Shown here: positions 31,338 to 33,130 of the stretch, in pieces
How the letters are laid out: each line of letters begins with the position of its first letter
How positions within the stretch are numbered: position 1 is the stretch's first letter
Assembly: GCA_022729575.1 (NCBI GenBank)
Contig: DZAL01000011.1
Coordinates: 24,727-57,856, forward strand
Direction of reading: 5' to 3'
DNA: 33,130 nt
Origin: Thiomargarita sp.
GTDB lineage: Bacteria; Pseudomonadota; Gammaproteobacteria; Beggiatoales; Beggiatoaceae
Position numbers and translations under genes: made by a program
Notes under the pieces: generated by a model
Told to the model about the DNA's origin: nothing
The model's input: the letters and a program-made list of their open reading frames with translations, nothing else
Databases searched by the model: none

Positions 31338-31997
31338 ATGCGCTTACTTCTCATAGAAGATGATCTGTTACTTGGAGATGGTATCCAGACTGGCCTAATG
31401 CAAGCTAGTTATGCCGTTGATTGGGTTACCGAAAGCGAAGCCGGAGAATATGCTTTGCAGATGGAGACGTATGACGCGCTGATTTTAGATTTAACTTTAC
31501 CAAAAAAAGACGGGCTTACCGTATTAAGAGATTTACGAGCCCGTGGCAATATCTTACCCGTATTAATTTTAACCGCTCGTGATACCACTCAAGACAAAGT
31601 CATAGGTTTAGATAGTGGTGCGGACGATTATTTAGTAAAGCCTTTTGACTTAGATGAGCTAACTGCTCGCTTACGTGCCTTATTGCGTCGTCACAGTGGT
31701 CGTGCTACCCCTTGTATTGAATACGATAATTTACTGTTAGATCCAGCGGCTCATACTTTAACACTCGACCATCAATTGGTGGTATTATCGCAACGAGAAT
31801 TTGTAATTTTACAAACATTATTGGAAAATGTGGGTAAAGTTTTATCGCGAAAACGTTTGGAGGAAAGTTTATATGGCTGGGATGAGATGATAGAAAGCAA
31901 TACGGTGGAAGTTCATATTCATCATTTACGCAAAAAATTGGGCAAAGATTTAATTAAGACAGTACGTGGTGTGGGATATTTGGTGCCAAAGATTTGA
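31338..31997 (+). CDS. OmpR/PhoB-family response regulator (QseB/PmrA-like)
   Basis: 219 residues. The receiver domain has E7-D8-D9, phospho-acceptor D51 (LILDLTLPKKDG), T79 and K101 (YLVKPFDLDEL). A winged-helix DNA-binding domain follows (about 125-217: LVVLSQREFVILQTLLENVGKVLSRKRL, NTVEVHIHHLRKKLG, ending TVRGVGYLV). The receiver pattern is nearest to QseB and PmrA types. No kinase gene follows, unlike typical qseBC or pmrAB pairs; the two orphan kinases at 3143 and 11525 cannot be assigned to it from sequence. The stop codon TGA and the last Ile come from a 33-bp palindrome (31990-32022). No strong ribosome binding site. Confidence 0.94.
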   Translation: MRLLLIEDDLLLGDGIQTGLMQASYAVDWVTESEAGEYALQMETYDALILDLTLPKKDGLTVLRDLRARGNILPVLILTARDTTQDKVIGLDSGADDYLVKPFDLDELTARLRALLRRHSGRATPCIEYDNLLLDPAAHTLTLDHQLVVLSQREFVILQTLLENVGKVLSRKRLEESLYGWDEMIESNTVEVHIHHLRKKLGKDLIKTVRGVGYLVPKI

Positions 31998-32022
31998 CAA
32001 CTTTTCGAAAGTTGTCAAATCT
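31990..32022. repeat. 33-bp palindrome supplying a stop codon
   Basis: AGATTTGACAACTTT, TCG, AAAGTTGTCAAATCT. Read in the regulator frame it gives AAG-ATT-TGA, which ends the protein as Lys-Ile-stop. Confidence 0.93.
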
Positions 32023-32067
32023 AAGTAATCACTAATCATTACTAACTAACCGTGAGGTAACTTTTTT

Positions 32068-33024
32068 ATGCTGGCCGATTTAATGAATTGGATAATCGCT
32101 TTGTTACAAACCTTCTTATTTATTGCACTGGCACCTCTCATCGCCGGTTGGATTAAAGCGAATAAGTGTTTATTACAAAATCGCCTTCCTCCTCCCCTTT
32201 GGCAACCCTACCGCGACTTGCGCAAACTTTTTCGCAAGGAAGCCGTGGTCGCAGAGCAGGCTTCCTGGATTTTTCGCACGACCCCTTATATTGTCTTTGC
32301 TACCACAGTCCTCGCCGCCGGGGTGTTGCCCTTAATTGCCACCGACTTACCAACTGCCGCGATTGCTGATGTCATGGTCTTAGTCGGCTTCTTTGCTCTC
32401 GCCCGCTTTTTTATGGCCCTCGCCGGACTTGACATTGGTACCGCTTTTGGCGGCATGGGCTCCTCACGGGAAATGATGTTGGCTTCTTTAACCGAGCCTG
32501 CCATGTTAATGGCGGTCTTTACCTTAGCCATGACCGCTTCGACGACCAATCTGTCGACGACGATAGAATTTATTTTAGACCATGGTTTAATTTTACGACC
32601 CTCTTTTATTTTTGCTTTGCTCGGCTTAATGATGGTAGCCGTGGCCGAAACTGGCCGAATTCCCATTGATAACCCGGCCACTCATTTAGAATTGACGATG
32701 GTACATGAAGCCATGATTTTAGAATACAGTGGTCGTCATTTGGCACTAATTGAGTGGGCACATCAGATTAAATTAATGATTTATGGGGTTTTGATTGCTA
32801 ATTTATTCGTGCCTTGGGGAATTGCTACTCAATTAGAGCCACTGTCTTTAGTTCAAGGAGGAATTTTCATTGTCATTAAACTATTTGTACTCGGTACCCT
32901 ATTGGCACTGTCTGAAATTGTCCTGGCCAAACTGCGACTCTTTCGCGCCCCTGATTATCTGAGTTTCTCATTTCTGCTATGCTTATTGGGAATGCTCAGT
33001 CATGTCATACTAGAAGTGGGGTAA
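32068..33024 (+). CDS. Complex I subunit 1-like membrane protein (HyfC/HycD type)
   Basis: 318 residues with about eight hydrophobic helices. The stretch AETGRIPIDNPATHLELTMVHEAMILEYSGRHLALIEWA is that of HyfC/HycD, the NuoH-like membrane subunit of hydrogenase-4 and formate hydrogenlyase, and not of NuoH itself. Such subunits sit in a membrane module that couples redox reactions to ion movement. GAGG 10 bases before the ATG supports the start. Only this gene of the complex is in the window; other membrane subunits (HyfB, HyfE, HyfF type) would be expected downstream, beyond the repeats at the window end. Whether a hydrogenase is present cannot be told here. Confidence 0.9.
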   Translation: MLADLMNWIIALLQTFLFIALAPLIAGWIKANKCLLQNRLPPPLWQPYRDLRKLFRKEAVVAEQASWIFRTTPYIVFATTVLAAGVLPLIATDLPTAAIADVMVLVGFFALARFFMALAGLDIGTAFGGMGSSREMMLASLTEPAMLMAVFTLAMTASTTNLSTTIEFILDHGLILRPSFIFALLGLMMVAVAETGRIPIDNPATHLELTMVHEAMILEYSGRHLALIEWAHQIKLMIYGVLIANLFVPWGIATQLEPLSLVQGGIFIVIKLFVLGTLLALSEIVLAKLRLFRAPDYLSFSFLLCLLGMLSHVILEVG

Positions 33025-33030
33025 CTGCCC

Positions 33031-33130
33031 TCACCCCCCTCCCAGAGGGCTACTCTATGCACACAACTTTGCAACATATTGATTTATCTCGTTCCCACGC
33101 GCCAGCGTGGGAATGCCGTCGGGACGCGCC
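33031..33130. repeat. Truncated REP remnant, GGCTACTCTATGCACAC tag and GTTCCCACGC hairpin
   Basis: A shortened CTCACCCCCCTCCCAGAGG fragment is followed directly by the tag (33048 onward) and, at 33087, by TCTCGTTCCCACGC, GCCA, GCGTGGGAA. It repeats the arrangement at 14552-14612. The window ends inside it. Confidence 0.8.

Noticed and set aside
31338..31997. PhoB (partner of the pst block)
   Set aside because: The receiver and neighbourhood fit QseB/PmrA-type regulators better, it lies 23 kb away, and no phoR-like gene follows; a PhoB role cannot be supported.

Overview
The window is a stretch of chromosome from a Gram-negative bacterium, most likely a gammaproteobacterium of the filamentous sulfur-oxidiser type (Beggiatoa/Thioploca-like). 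This is an inference from four things: the gammaproteobacterial order yciB, yciI, bolA, ppiC; long PstC and PstA permeases; cysC and a HyfC-like membrane subunit; and an unusually heavy load of short palindromic repeats in nearly every gap. No rRNA, tRNA or CRISPR array was seen.

Layout. Positions 36-539 (minus) carry peptide deformylase. A divergent region with a PHO box leads into the phosphate block (710-7787, plus): pstC, a soluble histidine kinase, pstA, pstB, phoU. pstS is not in the window. A repeat cluster follows, then a large glycosyltransferase fused to a glycoside-hydrolase-like region (8058-11378). From 23227 down to 11525 almost everything is on the minus strand: SPFH protein, a lipoprotein ABC-type binding protein with a cysteine ladder, a 53-residue membrane protein, YciB, an HD hydrolase of the MESH1 type, YciI, BolA, a parvulin PpiC, DapE, an XPB-type helicase, a Bax1-type nuclease (DUF790) and a REC-histidine kinase. 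Next come a LysM/transglycosylase-like protein (minus) divergent from a gamma carbonic anhydrase and a YjbQ protein (plus). A class III adenylate cyclase with HisKA and REC domains and its partner REC protein (minus) follow. The window ends with cysC, a proline-rich membrane protein with a duplicated TPR-like domain, an OmpR-type regulator and a HyfC/HycD-like subunit (all plus).

The strongest overall theme is the repeats. A 33-bp palindrome (arm AGATTTGACAACTTT, 3-nt loop, complementary arm) occurs about 22 times, singly or in regular arrays. It is open in two frames and gives ATT-TGA in the third. It supplies or contributes the stop codon of def, cysC and the OmpR-type regulator gene, the last residues of BolA, and in-frame peptides inside a lipoprotein signal peptide and the TPR-like protein. 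A second palindrome (GGGATAACACCCCT, CGA, AGGGGTGTTATCCC) supplies the end of dapE, and a 97-bp REP pair occurs twice in opposite orientations.

The regulatory highlight is that the histidine kinase between pstC and pstA has its own promoter-like region. Its TTGTCAT half-site and -10 box have the same spacing as the PHO-box promoter of pstC, and the kinase has a close paralogue with an added receiver domain 8 kb away.
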